Source of the DNA: Hysterangium stoloniferum
Taxonomy: Eukaryota > Basidiomycota > Agaricomycetes > Hysterangiales > Hysterangiaceae
DNA: 64,000 nt
Direction of reading: 5' to 3'
NCBI GenBank assembly: GCA_015178975.1
Contig: WHVD01000030.1
Span: 728,473 to 792,472 of the forward strand
Positions 1-11,579 of the stretch are shown here, one piece after another. The notes under the pieces were generated by a model. It worked only from the letters and a program-made list of their open reading frames with translations, was not told where the DNA came from and did no database searches. The translations under genes were made by a program, and so were the position numbers. Position 1 is the stretch's first letter, and each line of letters begins with the position of its first letter.

Positions 1-724
1 AATGCACACCAAATATATCAATATGAAATGAATCAATACCATCGAACAATGAATGTTGTAAGAACCTAAGTCGTGGAGAAGTTGTATTAGCTTCTAGAAA
101 GTCTGCACCGGTAATATAAACTTGCTGTTACAGAGAGCTCTATCTTTGCAAGAAGGTTGTGTTGGATTCATTTAGTTATTCCGTTATTTAGAAAGTGCTT
201 ACACCAAGACTCCTAAAATACCGAAGATTCCATCTGTAAAAACCCTGACTATGAGGAAAAAAATATTACGGACCAAACAAGCGTCGACAATGCAGCAGGT
301 GAATCATACCCCGCCACTAGATATACCCACGTCATATGCACCAGTAAGGCTCTACAATTGGAAGGTCTTTTAGTTTGAAACAAGGAATAATAATAATAAG
401 AAACTGACACTTGAAATAAATCTAGGAACCTGGCGAGTGCAAGGACAATTAACGATTTGGTATACTTTAACTTCTATGGATATAATCACCAAAGTGTGCC
501 GACCTAAGAAAAGCGAGAATAGGCCGTTGAAAGCTAATACAACTGAATGTGATCTTTCTACGAACCAATGATTGCGTGTACACAGCATCCGTTTTGAAGT
601 ATTTCTTGTAGTATATGTAAGCCTGATTTGTTGTGAATCCGAAAAGTATGGTGGAGACGATTGATCCAGAATAGAGAGCTCCAAAAGTAGGGCCGAGGTT
701 GGGCAGCGCAGCTGCGACGGACAT
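1..724 (-). CDS. DUF6533/6534-type integral membrane protein, 5' part (runs off left edge)
   Basis: The ATG is at 724. Exon 1 (724-584) encodes MSVAAALPNLGPTFGALYSG followed by a hydrophobic segment and a YIYYKKYFKTD-like end, the opening of the multi-pass membrane proteins abundant in Agaricomycetes. By hand the next exons are 473-409 (KLKYTKSLIVLALARFLDLF) and 351 to about 270 (a VHMTWVYLVAG...SPAALSTLVWS stretch), joined by GT-AG introns; the 408-352 intron has donor GTCAGT and acceptor TTGTAG. A later piece near 130-90 reads SLYYRCRLSRS, like the family's 'FYAxRIWxLS' motif. Exon borders left of 270 are not resolved and the gene continues beyond the window, so integrity cannot be judged. 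The family is proposed to be seven-helix, receptor-like; its function is unknown. The assignment rests on motif resemblance only. Confidence 0.6.
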
Positions 725-777
725 GGTTGAGGGCTACCGAGCTACCGGGAAAGTCTCCAAAGGGGTAGGAAGCAGTG

Positions 778-785
778 TTTATATA
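778..785 (-). promoter_or_regulatory. TATA box of the membrane-protein gene
   Basis: On the minus strand the sequence reads TATATAAA, about 55 nt upstream of the ATG at 724. The spacing fits a fungal core promoter with a short leader. Confidence 0.45.
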
Positions 786-3163
786 GCTGAAGGAATGCGA
801 AGCGAGTTGAAGGTTTGTTATTCGCTCATCAAATTACGGAAACCAATTGGAATTCAGCATTAAGTAGAGTCGACGTTCGCCTCGCGTGGATCTTCATTAG
901 ATAAGGGTTAGAACGATCACGTCACTTAATTGTTCTTGGTGAAAAATCGCTAAGCACATCCAAGACGACGGCTTGTACTTATTAGCAACCTCCGTCGCCG
1001 CGGGGACTAAGTCAAAGTTAAATGATAGTTTCCAAGGAGTTCTTCAAGTCCTAATAACTAGTAGATAACATCCCTGCAGAACATCAGTGGCTCAATGTAA
1101 TAAGCGGCCTTCTTAAGCGAGTCCTGCATAAAGGGGCGTTCCTATGTAGGTTGGTAATTTGGCTCTCTAACAGCTGGTTGAAGAGCCGCATTGTCCTATG
1201 CTAGAAAAATTTTAATGGCCCGTCTCCCGGTGAATTGCATCAACGACAGAACTGATACGCGCACCATGTGTAGTAGACAAGTGGAAGCTGGTAGCAGTTA
1301 GCGCAACGGCAGGAAGGTACCGGCCCGTTCGGCAAGTTTCAATATTTGCTGTGTGACAAACGTTCGCAAAGCTTCATTTTGGTAGTCTATTTATAATCAC
1401 CACCAAAATAGCACAGCACTTCTCAGCTTATTTCACCTGGTATCCCAATGCCACTTAACTTTTACAAGTCACGATAAGTGTAGATCCACTGCTACTTCAA
1501 TCCCTTACCTTTGTGAAAGTCGTAAACCTCTTCACTCCTACTTGTAGAAGAAGCCAGAAATTCTGTGCGTGACGTGACCGACCGACGGAGACGGAATCAT
1601 ACAACAAGAACTGATTATAAAGGGTAGGTTAAGGCACTTTGGCAATGCTCATCAACAGCGGAGGTACTCGAGCTCGGGTGCGGATGTACTTTGTCTGATT
1701 AATATTTCGGATGGTAGGTGTAAGGCTGACGCCAACCAGCGGAGATCGGACCTCTTTCAGTTCTTAAATCTACTTTTGTGGACTCTCCGCAGCTCATATA
1801 AAGGTGAGTAGATTACATTCACTTTAGTAGTCAAAACGTTATTAAGTTATCTTTATTGGCACACCATCCAATGGGGTTTTGCAATTTGGCAAATCGGGGA
1901 CTGGTTTTGAGGGCTTTTTGGAACAACTAGCACCTACACCTGTCATTAGGTCGTAAGTCTGACTTGTCTGGTGCCTATTCGTACAGCATATGTATGACGT
2001 CGACCTATCCATGGGTCAAACGATGAGACCTTGAAGATAATTGAGCGCTTTCAAGACACTTACTAGCATTTTCACATTCTGTACAATATATTGTACAAGT
2101 CAGATGTTTTACAATGGAAGCCTACTGCTCCCACCATCGTGGGTTCTTACATGTGGACTTAATCGCCAGTGAATGCATAGACATAGGCAAAGACATAGGC
2201 GGACCTCCTCCGTCTTACGGCGAAGGTCGAAGTCCGTCATACGGCGAAGGTCGTTCTATACCCTTTTAAATTGGTTAACATGTACACTGTACAGCTTTGT
2301 GTTATTTTTTAACTTGATGATTTGAAAGACTCGAAAGTTAGTCGGCTGAAGTTCGGAACAACAAACAACACAGGAGCTTGACGCCTTCGGGAGACTGGCG
2401 ATGACACAATATAAGTATGGTTACTCAAATAATCCATTGAACGACACACTCTACAATCCGTTCTAAGTAATCTCTCCAATTCCCCTCATCATCGGATAGC
2501 GTACGAAGCCCTTTCACGTGAATTAAACGATTACCCTGGATCCGATATTATTGCTCACGCAACTGAAAATGGGGCACCGGAACAAAGCATAAAACGACCA
2601 GAAATGTTTTAGCACTGCCCGTGCAATTCTAAAACATACTCCGAACTATCCCAGTAAGTATTTCTCCGCTTGAGATACATTACGGGAAAACGGCCAAATG
2701 GCAAATTTAAAAACAAATTAAAGCGGAGAAAGAAAAAAGAAAATTCACCAAAAAATTCCGCACAAACTAAATCAATTTTCCCCGTACTGGAACTACCACC
2801 TTTTAAGAAGTCGCTCAGATAGCTTGAACATCGGGAGTTACATAAAATACTTACAAAATACAAATAGATTAAAGATATCGCTGATGGTGTGATCTCTCTA
2901 AGGAGAATTCATAAACAAGTATGCTCTTTGCGTAAGAACTGATATTTTCCTACATATATTTATGGTATATATTAAGCAAACCGAATTAGTTCATATTAGG
3001 CTTAGATTCAGTTTTGCTAATATATATCATCAACATATATACGACTGATTTAAAAGCTACATTATTTGGGGAGACTGGTTGTACAAAGAAGCGGCCGGAC
3101 CCAGTTCGGAATTTTGACCACGCGGGGAAGGCGCCTATGTATTAACCTCACAATTGAACGACC
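786..3163. other. Intergenic region, no recognisable gene
   Basis: No coding region, RNA gene or LTR was recognised in these 2.4 kb. Two small structures stand out: a perfect 18-bp palindrome, TGTACAATA followed by its reverse complement, at 2080-2097, and a 24-bp direct repeat (TCCGTC(T/A)TACGGCGAAGG...) at 2209-2232 and 2233-2253. This region is the left flank of the protease gene. Confidence 0.5.
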
Positions 3164-6100
3164 ATGGTCTACAGGAAATGGGCAACACTGCCTTCGCTGC
3201 TTCTTATAATAACAGTTCATTCTGGTATTGCATGGTGGGCGATCAGGACGCATTATGGTCAGTGCGCTTTCGACAAGATAATCCTGAAATTTCTTACCTT
3301 TTTTTATCTGAAGCATTACCGACGCCAGTGGGACCGGTTGCGCCGTACGTGACCAATCGTCAGGCATGGATGTCGCTGAAACCCATTTTAGAGATGACTT
3401 GCGACTGTCTGAAGCTAATATCCTTTCTGTTGCTGAATATCTCTCTGGTACAATTGGCTACCGTACAGTGGGTACCAAAGAACACGCCGAAGGAGATGCT
3501 TGGATGGTGGCACAAGCAAAGAATGCACAGAAAGAATGCGAACGTATCGTTAAGGATGTTCACCCTGGTAGGAACCTAGAGTGTGAAGTATGGAGGCAGG
3601 AGGGCAGCGGGAAGCATCGGTATGTCTTACCATCCAGTCTTATCGTGTCCGTTAAATGATTGGTTCTCAATATTTGTTTCGTAGTTTTGATATGATGGGA
3701 TATCGATTATATAAAACTTACGTCGATCTTACTAACATAATTATCCGCGTCTCCAACGGCACAGCTGCCGGCAAAGAGCATGCTATTTTAGTAAACTCCC
3801 ATCTCGACAGCACACCACCTAGCCCAGGTGCTGCGGACGATGCACTGCCAGTGGGTGTCATGCTGGAATGCCTCCGTGTTTTAACACACACCAAAGATTG
3901 GGAACCTAGTCACTCTATAATTTTCTGTAAGGAATGGCTGTACAGTTGATAAATTTCGACTAAACTGTTTCCACAGTATTCAATAATGCCGAAGAATCGC
4001 TCCAAGATGGCTCTCATCTTTATGCTACTCAGCATACTACCGCTAGAACGTATGTTCAAGTCCTATTTAATTATTGATTGCCTTATGACCATATAGTGTT
4101 CGTGCTGTAATTAACCTGGAAGGTTTGTTATTCAAATACTTCCATCCTTCTTGATTGATCCTCCTTTTAGCTGCTGGAATGCAGGGTCCCGAACTTCTTT
4201 TCCAAGCCACCTCGGAGGAGATGGTGGAAGCTTATGCGAAAGTCCCAAGGTGACCACATTTCCCTATATGTTACCCTCTTCTCAATATCACTCGCTTCCA
4301 GACCATACGGGACAGTGCTAGCAAATGATATATTCAGTTCCGGTATTATATTATCTGAGTTGAGTTTTCTACCATTTTTTTCTTAAAAATGAATGTACGC
4401 TCAATAATTGTGGACTAGTGTAGCACGGACTTCCGCCAGTTCGAGGAATACCTAAATGTTACAGGCGTAGATGTATAGCTTAATCATTTCGAGTTTGATG
4501 TCGTGATAACATTCCGTCCAGATGGCTGTCGTTGGTCACAGCTACTTCTATCATACCCAGAAGGTATATGTTTTATCTTCTAGAAATCAAACCATCACGA
4601 ATATCATATTACTTAGGATATCGTAGCGAATATTGAGCCTGGCGTAGCACAGGTAGATATCATTTCTGTAATCCTTCTTGTAGCCTCACGTATGTCGTTT
4701 CTTAGCACATGGCAGAGAACACACTCGCTCTCCTTCAGCATTTCACATCCCCAACCTCTCCCCTTCCCTCTCTCATTTCAGTAACCCCCCACAAACCTCA
4801 AATTGTCTACTTCACCGTCCTAGGACGTTGGTTCTTCAAATACACATTTTCCACAGCTTCAACGTTATATCTCACACTCTGTGGCGCGTCTTTCACATTC
4901 CTGTCGATGGTCACCCAGGCACCGTCAACGATTTCAGTTATCAAATCTCATTTACCTGGTATGCGGAATGTATTGATTGGACTTGTTGGCTCTATTATAT
5001 CAGCCAATGTGGTAGCGCTTGTGATGGATAAAGTCATGGGAAAAGCTCTTAGCTGGTATTCAAGGGAGTGGTTCCCAATTGTGCTATATGGTCCTGCGGC
5101 TGTGACAGGTATGATGGAAGCGGATTCCTTTTCAATCTGTATTGATGGACGTACTTCAGGGGCACTTCTTCCGCAGCTTCTGTTTTTCGATGCCGCGCAA
5201 AACAGTGAATCGATCACTTTACGTTCAGTCCTTCTACTCTTCAGTACCCTCGCTATGATTTTCCAATCCCTATTTCAATTCGGTTCTTCCGTATTCCTTT
5301 TCGTGCCTGCCCTGGCCGTCTTTCTCATGCTTTTGGTGAATACGGCTCTTGGTGGACAGCATGATGAGATTCCTCTGAGGACGTACCTAGTTGCTGGGGT
5401 TGTCCCACTTATTATCGGGGCTGAAGTGTGGTGTGGGACCGCAGATGTATTTGTTCCTCTGGTAATTTGTTTTCCTCAATAGATGCTGCATATTTACAGA
5501 CTAGGTCCATTTCTCAGACTGGTCGCATGGGAGAGGTAAAGTTAATCCCCTGCCAGTGTACCTTAGAAGTAAACAGACACTAATGATATTTCTATTTGAA
5601 GAAAGCTCCTGCGGAATATATCATCGCTAGCATGACCGCGTTCATAGGATTTTACACCTTCCCTTTATCCATCCCACTTGCTCATCGTTTCGGACGCAAA
5701 GCTATTCAAGTTGGCGTTGCGTTGTTTGCTACGATCACACTGGCATCGATGGCTTTCATGTCCATGAAGCACCCTTTTGACTCGAGACACCCCAAGCGTG
5801 TTTTTGTGATGCATTCGGAGAATGTAGATATTCATGAAATTTCAAAAGTCGTTTGTTCTTGCGAATTCTGACCCGTTGTCTTCCATCCAGGTTACCACAG
5901 GAAAAGTTCATATCAATTTCGCAGGTGCTGACGGTTCGCCTACTCTGGCTCCACTGGTGACAGAGATGGCAAGCAAATTTGGAGAGGTTCATCGTGGGCC
6001 TGAATACGCCTTGAGCTCTGTAGAAATGAGTGCGTACATGCTGTGTTTTTTTCTTTCTTTCTTTGTGAATATGCTGACGCCAACATCAGATGACTGGAAT

Positions 6101-6744
6101 GGTGATTGGGATACGCTTTACCCATTCTCAGCAGTAAGTGGTAGAGATTCCGTATTTGACGATTGTTGACGTGCTGTTCTTGAGTTTCTAACCCCATATC
6201 AAATACGTTTACCGGACGTCGATGTCAAGAAGCGAGACGCGAATAAGTTCAAGGTCACTGCGATCAACAATGTGATAGATGCCAAAGCCGGCACCAGAAG
6301 TTTGACCCTTCAAATTGATCATCCAGGTGTCATTTGGACTGGTGTGTCTTGAATTCATTCTAGAATTAACATTCGCTCATAGCACTCGCTTCGAAAATAG
6401 TCATAGCCTTCGACGCTCACGTTTTGAAATGGAGTCTTGATGACAATCCTCCCCCGCAATTTGCCCGCCACCATATCAAAGAAGCTTCCTTTTATGGCGT
6501 AAATACATGGACCGTCGATCTTGTTATGAAACTACCGGATGGAGACCCCGAGGCTGGCTTGAAAGTCCATTTCGTTGGTACTAAGGAAAGTACCCAGTGG
6601 CCTGCAAAGAAATCCTTGAAGGCAACAGGGCAAGGCGAGGGCTTGCAATTATTGGAGGACATACATTCCTGGCTCAAGTCTCATAGTGATGATTCGATAG
6701 ATGCCTTGCTTTTCGGGACGGTGGGAGGTGTCACTGTTGTATAG
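3164..6744 (+). CDS. PFF1: Vacuolar membrane protease, M28 metallopeptidase (PFF1 family), 18 exons
   Basis: Predicted zinc metallopeptidase of the vacuolar membrane. The start at 3164 has a good context (ACCATGG) and opens a signal-anchor helix (PSLLLIITVHSGIAWWAI). Exons: 3164-3257, 3364-3619, 3685-3926, 3977-4049, 4097-4122, 4171-4249, 4302-4358, 4424-4472, 4522-4563, 4617-4652, 4706-5108, 5160-5461, 5518-5535, 5602-5823, 5891-6029, 6090-6133, 6185-6341, 6383-6744. They sum to 2601 nt (866 aa), with GT-AG borders and consistent phases. The M28 metal and catalytic residues are present: H156-L-D158, D168-D169, E203-E204, D276 or D278, and H298 in VVGHSYFYHT. A multi-helix membrane half and a lumenal C-terminal domain ending LLFGTVGGVTVV follow, as in family members of similar size. 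The gene appears intact. Uncertainty is limited to a few intron borders. Confidence 0.88.
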
Positions 6745-7614
6745 ATAGAGGGGCACAGTATTTTGTCATACTATGACCGAGTAACTTATATATCAAGCTT
6801 TCCTACCATGTTTCACAGCACTTTTATTTGCCAATCTGCCAACCAGTCGAGGCGCAATCACAAGTAATTAGTGAAGAGTGCATATAACTCCACTGAAGAG
6901 TAAATGAAATTTCGTACACTGCTGGGACATTTGACACCACCCTACACTAATAATCAAAATCAAAAAAAAAGCTACGCAGCCATCTTATTAAGCGCACAAA
7001 GTTAGAGACAAGCTAAACTTACAGAGACCTTCTGTATAGCCGACCCACTAGTGGCTTGATGGGTTTACAAATAGTAACCAAATGTAATACGTTGTTCTAT
7101 CTCTTATTATAGGTTCTCCTCCTCTTTCTAATTCTTCTTCTTCTTCTTCTTTCAACCTATTTGTATCTATTAGGGCAGTATTAGGGCGTTGCCCATTTAA
7201 GGTAATCTACCCTGTAATCTTATAACGTTTGCTAGATTGACTTTGTGTTATGATTGATCGGAGGCCGTGGCTCCTTGAGAGCGGTCGGACTCGCGGGTAT
7301 GATGTGTAGGTGTGGTGGTACATGTTCAGTTGGTGTTGTCGGATCTGCTGTTCTCGCCTTTGGTATTCCGGCTTATTCTGCCCGACCTGAAATTCTCAAT
7401 GAATACGTATGGGATGCCTCTCCTCGCCGCAGTGCAACTACTCATAATATGTTTTGTACGGCTTTGATATAAAAACAGACAGACACAACGTTCTTGTTGT
7501 CAGAATGTAAAAAGAGTCACTTGATGCTGTCAATGACATATGCGATACACAAGGTTGTTTGGGGTATATATTTGAGAACTCTAAATTGAACGTGGGGCAG
7601 TTCTCTCACAAAGA
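6745..7614. other. Intergenic, 3' flank of the protease gene
   Basis: No gene was recognised. The stretch holds an A-rich tract near 6960 and a TTC-repeat microsatellite at about 7131-7156. Confidence 0.5.
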
Positions 7615-7619
7615 AAATC

Positions 7620-7879
7620 TATTAAAAATAGTATGAGTTGGTTTATTGTAAATGCACAAACTACAAGGGTTTAATAAGCTTGTAATGAAGTACTTGTATC
7701 AATCAATGTGTCAATCTGTGAATCAGCTTCTAACATTTAGTTTAGGTGTACGTGGGTGGATTAAATCATTGCATCAGCCTTACTGAGCATGGTCCACAAT
7801 ATGTATTTCCAAGTATTTGGTAGGAGAAGAAGGGTGAACCGCCCCTAGACAGGTGGGTGTTTCATCACCATTTCCAACG
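7620..7879 (-). mobile_element. Old solo LTR of the Copia-A family
   Basis: The sequence starts TATTAAAAATAGTATGAGTTG and follows the 272-bp LTRs at 14825 and 19366 along its whole length (shared pieces include GGGTTTAATAAGCTTGTAAT, GCATGGTCCACAAT and GTGTTTCATCA), but with many substitutions. It is bounded by a 5-bp target-site duplication, AAATC at 7615-7619 and 7880-7884. No internal Copia sequence adjoins it, so it is a solo LTR left by LTR-LTR recombination. It is much older than the full copy at 14825-19637. Confidence 0.8.
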
Positions 7880-7884
7880 AAATC

Positions 7885-8863
7885 TTGGATTTCTCGACCA
7901 GGACCTCATCCTTAGCCTTCAATGGGTACAGAAGCTTCACACTTTTGGGGAGCCATGGACAACCACCGTCTTTGCATGCGATAAATTCTGACGACATGAG
8001 ATACGCGAATTTACTTGCAATTATTGAATTTACGGCGAAAAAGGACTATACGTGTTGGCCTTATTCCCCAAGGCACGGAACCCGTTTGACCAAGCTTTTA
8101 TCCTTTTTCAACATACCGTATCCGGTGATCCGATTGAACAGGTTCAAGGAAACAAGGCGGTAGCCAGAGTTCATGCACATGTATGGCATGGCGCAATCCA
8201 AGATGATGGAACTCTTTTCTCCTTTAGCCGCAATCCTCCACAAACCTTGGGAGATTCCCCTACTAGTGTCCCGAGCTAGGGATAATCAGCTTTCCTTGTT
8301 TTCCGGGATTTCATTTCTTGTTGTACGTTCCAGCGGTCACGAATTGGGGAGAACCCGGCGACTATCATGTCTAATCGATCGCAGCTCCCCCCTGACACCC
8401 AGCGGTCTTCATCCTCGCATTCTGCTAACCAATCGTCAACCAAATAACTTCTTCGTACGACCACAAGACGCACATCTCTTGAAGACGAGACGAGGCAAGA
8501 TCGTGAGGTGTTAGAGGATTCTAATATCGCTTTGATCCTCGAGAGCGTCCAGTCGGACGTGAAAAAGTTCGATTTACCATTCACTATCACCCTTCTCTCT
8601 CAAATTGCTGAAACGGCGAATCCACCTCTCCTGCCGCCCTAAACAACCGTCGCGATGTTCGCAAGTGTATCGAGGAGAACGATGAACTCTTCCACCTATT
8701 GGGTGAGTGTTTACAAAAAGAATCGTTTTCAGAGATTCGGAGCCTTGGTCAGTTTCTAGTGTATTACTCTCGCGCCATTTGTCCTCGTCGCTCTTATTAG
8801 AGATGCTCCAATCAGACCACAGCGAACCACCACACACCCTACCTGCCGGGACACGCATAAGAA
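7885..8863. other. Unassigned stretch upstream of the ATPase pseudogene
   Basis: Short open frames only (for example 8052-8279 with a GDPIEQVQG...VHAHVWHGAIQDDGTLF piece). This could be decayed 5' coding sequence of the following ATPase pseudogene, but I could not place it in a family. Confidence 0.35.
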
Positions 8864-10220
8864 ATGCAACCGATGGTAGGTCGTGTACCTTCAAGTGTGG
8901 ATGGTTGTGAACAGTTTTCATTAGAATTATCCCCACGTCTCACCCTCGAAGAGACGGAAAGGAAGACTGCCGCCGCATTTAAAGACTTTGAGAACCACAT
9001 TAAATACTTGGCTATTGGAAAATTGGACGGATATCTCGACTCAATCCGACATGACGACAAAGTTACAGACCTCGGCGTTTATCTGCCCCTTGATCCAATT
9101 CTTCTCCTTCACGACCCCGGCAAGCATGTGGACAACAAGCGGATCGAAAAAATTGTTCATCAATGAAACATTGTTCGTAGCATCCGCACAATTGTAAAGA
9201 CAGCTAATCCTAATCTTTCTCTTTCCAGCCATCTATTCGGCGTCTCTGGCTCCAGTAAAACACGCCTTTCACTTGACGGTCTTTGCTGAAATTGGGGCCT
9301 TTATATTTCGTGCAGGAATACAGGAGGCCCAGCATCTGACTCCAGGGACTTCAATGTAGCGACGAAAACATTGTAATCTATGAGCCCCTGGCACACAGGA
9401 GACAGTGATGGCCATCGCAAAAACGCTAAATCTGCAGACCGCGTCTTTGCAATGTTGTTGTTTGCGCGCGTCTTCGTCCTGAAGCAACTTGTGCAACATC
9501 TTCTTTTTAACACAGATGCCACAGTGGCTCGACGGCGATGGGTTCTTGCTCAAGTTTTGCCACCCCGCTCGTCCCAGGGTGACGACCTCTTCGTCACAAT
9601 TCTTCGAACCATTCGGCAAGCTCATGCTAAAACAGTTTATGAATAAGAGGAAAGATTTGTTTCCAGCGGCATTCACACGTCTATTCATCGTGATCGATGA
9701 GGCACAGGTGGCTGCCGACCATCTGAAGGAGTACTTTCGCTCCGGCACTCGGTCAGATCTGCGCCCCATTCTTCGTGAAATGTATAAGTTTTTTCTCCGC
9801 TCTGGTATCTTTTCTGGGATTATTCTTTCGGGAACGGGTCTGTCGATGGAAATGGTAAAGAATGCCGTAGGTTCTCTTTCCGCAAAATGAACAGACAAGT
9901 GTGCACAGCCGCGTTTCGCGAGGGGTGATTCTTCTCAAGAGGATTATATTCGCCGATACCTCTCTCTCTCCGAGGCTGAATCCCCTGCCGACGTTCTCGC
10001 TTTCTTGCACGATCCAGATGGGATGGCCTTTCTTTTTCCAGATATCCACATGGGCCTCGACTTGTTGTGTTTCCTTCAAGACGAGGAGACAATGGAACTG
10101 ATTATTCTTGCACTGCAAGCAAAAGTTTCACCAACCCTCAAGGCTCATATCTGGCAAAGGGTCATCACTTCTGTTATGCCTGAATTCTTTTACACGGTGG
10201 AGGTAGGTATCAAATCTTAG
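8864..10220 (+). pseudogene. Crinkler-like fungal P-loop ATPase pseudogene
   Basis: Pieces of one protein in shifting frames can be read left to right. 8864-9166 gives GCEQFSLELSPRLTLEE...FENHIKYLAIGKLDGYL. About 9230-9360 gives HLFGVSGSSKTRLSLDGLC followed by a stop (a Walker A of the form GxSGSxKT) and NWGLYISCR. About 9380-9646 gives RVFAMLLFARVFVLKQLVQH. 9650-9890 gives RLFIVIDEAQVAADHLKEYF (Walker B 'VIDEAQ') and ILSGTGLSMEMVKNAVGS. About 9940-10220 gives DYIRRYLSLSEAES, FLFPDIHMGLDLLCFLQD and PEFFYTVE. From memory these resemble large Agaricomycete families of P-loop proteins often labelled Crinkler-like. Stops (after GLC near 9289, after KTL near 9375) and frameshifts mean no full product is expected, although introns were not all worked out. 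The family label is less certain than the ATPase nature. Confidence 0.55.
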
Positions 10221-10521
10221 AGTCCCCATCGCACTCAACCTTTATTCCAATGTTTATAGGGGGAAAGGGAAAAGGGATCGATATGCACCAAAGTCTTGCC
10301 CAAATCTTGTAAATGGTTTGAGGGTGACTTTGGAGATGGTCCTCAGGCCAGAAGTATACATGCCAATAGTTCACGAGTATTTCAGGAACCTCTGCAACCG
10401 CACCTGAGCTCAGCAGCAATCTGCTTCACACTTGATACAACAGACTCCTAGATTTCTTCGTATCATTGCAACCCCTGACGATGAACAGCAAAAACGTCTG
10501 AAAGGGTAATGAAAGGGTAAT

Positions 10522-11475
10522 GTGGCCATTTTGCGGTGGGATGTTGCAAAAGATTGTATCGGTTCAATGGCCGATTTGATGAAGACAACAGTACATTACG
10601 GCCACATTATAACAAATACGAAAGCATTGGAGTTCCGGCTGATGAAGGAGAAAGGCACACTAGCGGAGCATGAGTACTTTATTGCTGAGATTCATTATAC
10701 TGATGGCAACACTTGCTATCTTTGCATCGAGGGGTTTGGTGAAGAATTCATTCCTGCCAACCCAGCACACTTTAGTCGTCTTACTGTTGCTGAAGCCATT
10801 TAAGACACGTCTAGCTAGTGAGCATGCATCTTTTAACATCCACAAGACCTTATCTGAGTACCAATAGGACTGTCTCTTGAGGATATGATATTGGTCATTA
10901 TTGGTCCTGACTATCCAAGCAGCTATGGTGAGGTCGAGGAGGGTGATATTGGCACATCTAACGTAAAGTTTTGCATGCATCCTGACACAAATTGCCAAAA
11001 ATCAACATTAGATGTGATGATATCACATTCCTTGACCTTGCTATAGCTGCTTGGGTAGTCAGGACCAATGGTGATGAATATCATATCCTCAAGAGGCAAC
11101 TGAGTCCTATTGGTACTCAGATATGGTCTTGAGGGTCTTAAAAGATGCATGCAGATTTAATGTGAATAGATCTTGTCTTCAGATGCCTATGCAGCCTGGT
11201 AGGCTGGCATTCCCTTGCAACAAGCAAATAAAATCTTGTCGTTGCTGCCAATAAATTTCGTGAGGAACGTGATTGAGTCCATTGGGGGTGCGTGTCATGG
11301 ATACAAAGATTATTTTGGAGGCTTATATCTGGTAACAGATCCGCCTAACATGTGAGGCAAAGATAGGCCCCGAGAATGTGAGTAGGCTGCTAGGAAAGAG
11401 GAAATGAAAAGGCATGCCGAGGAGAGACAAAAGAGCAGGCTGAGATGGAGGAATTACGGAAAGCTTATCAGAGGT
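10522..11475 (+). pseudogene. Decayed conserved hypothetical with C-terminal coiled coil
   Basis: 10522-10803 encodes a fragment with ADLMKTTVHYGHIITNTKAL and EKGTLAEHEYFIAEIHYTDG, ending at a stop after LTVAEAI. After the inverted duplication at 10822-11152 the same protein seems to resume: about 11028-11215 carries FLDLAIAAWVVRTNGDEYHI, SYWYSDMVLRVLKDAC and MQPGRLAFP. About 11390-11475, in another frame, reads EMKRHAEERQKSR and AEMEELRKAYQR, a coiled-coil tail. I recall similar Agaricomycete hypothetical proteins but know no function. It directly follows the ATPase fragment and may have been a separate neighbouring gene. Frameshifts, stops and the inverted duplication make it a pseudogene. 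Confidence 0.45.
10822..11152. repeat. Long imperfect inverted repeat (foldback), ~145-bp arms, 40-bp loop
   Basis: The left arm 10822-10964 (GCATGCATCTTTTAA...TGAGTACCAATAGGACT...GGTCCTGACTA) is matched by the reverse complement of 11005-11152 almost end to end, with small mismatches. The centre, 10965-11004, is unpaired. Both arms encode the same peptide (roughly TLLDLAIAAWxVRTNxDxYHI then YWYSDxVL) on opposite strands. It is therefore an inverted duplication of neighbouring coding sequence, not a transposon with its own termini. A transcript would fold into a long hairpin. Confidence 0.75.
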
Positions 11476-11579
11476 AGTAACGTCAACCTTCGTGGCCCTT
11501 CTATATTCATGTCCTATCTTCCTCCCATTGTCGTAGTTTTGCCTGATACACTTAGGTATGATGTCAGACATGATTAGTA

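Noticed and set aside
5109-5159. Reading 5109-5159 as coding because the frame stays open through it
   Set aside because: It is 51 nt with a GTATGA donor and TTCAG acceptor, and removing it restores the family sequence AAVTGALLPQ.
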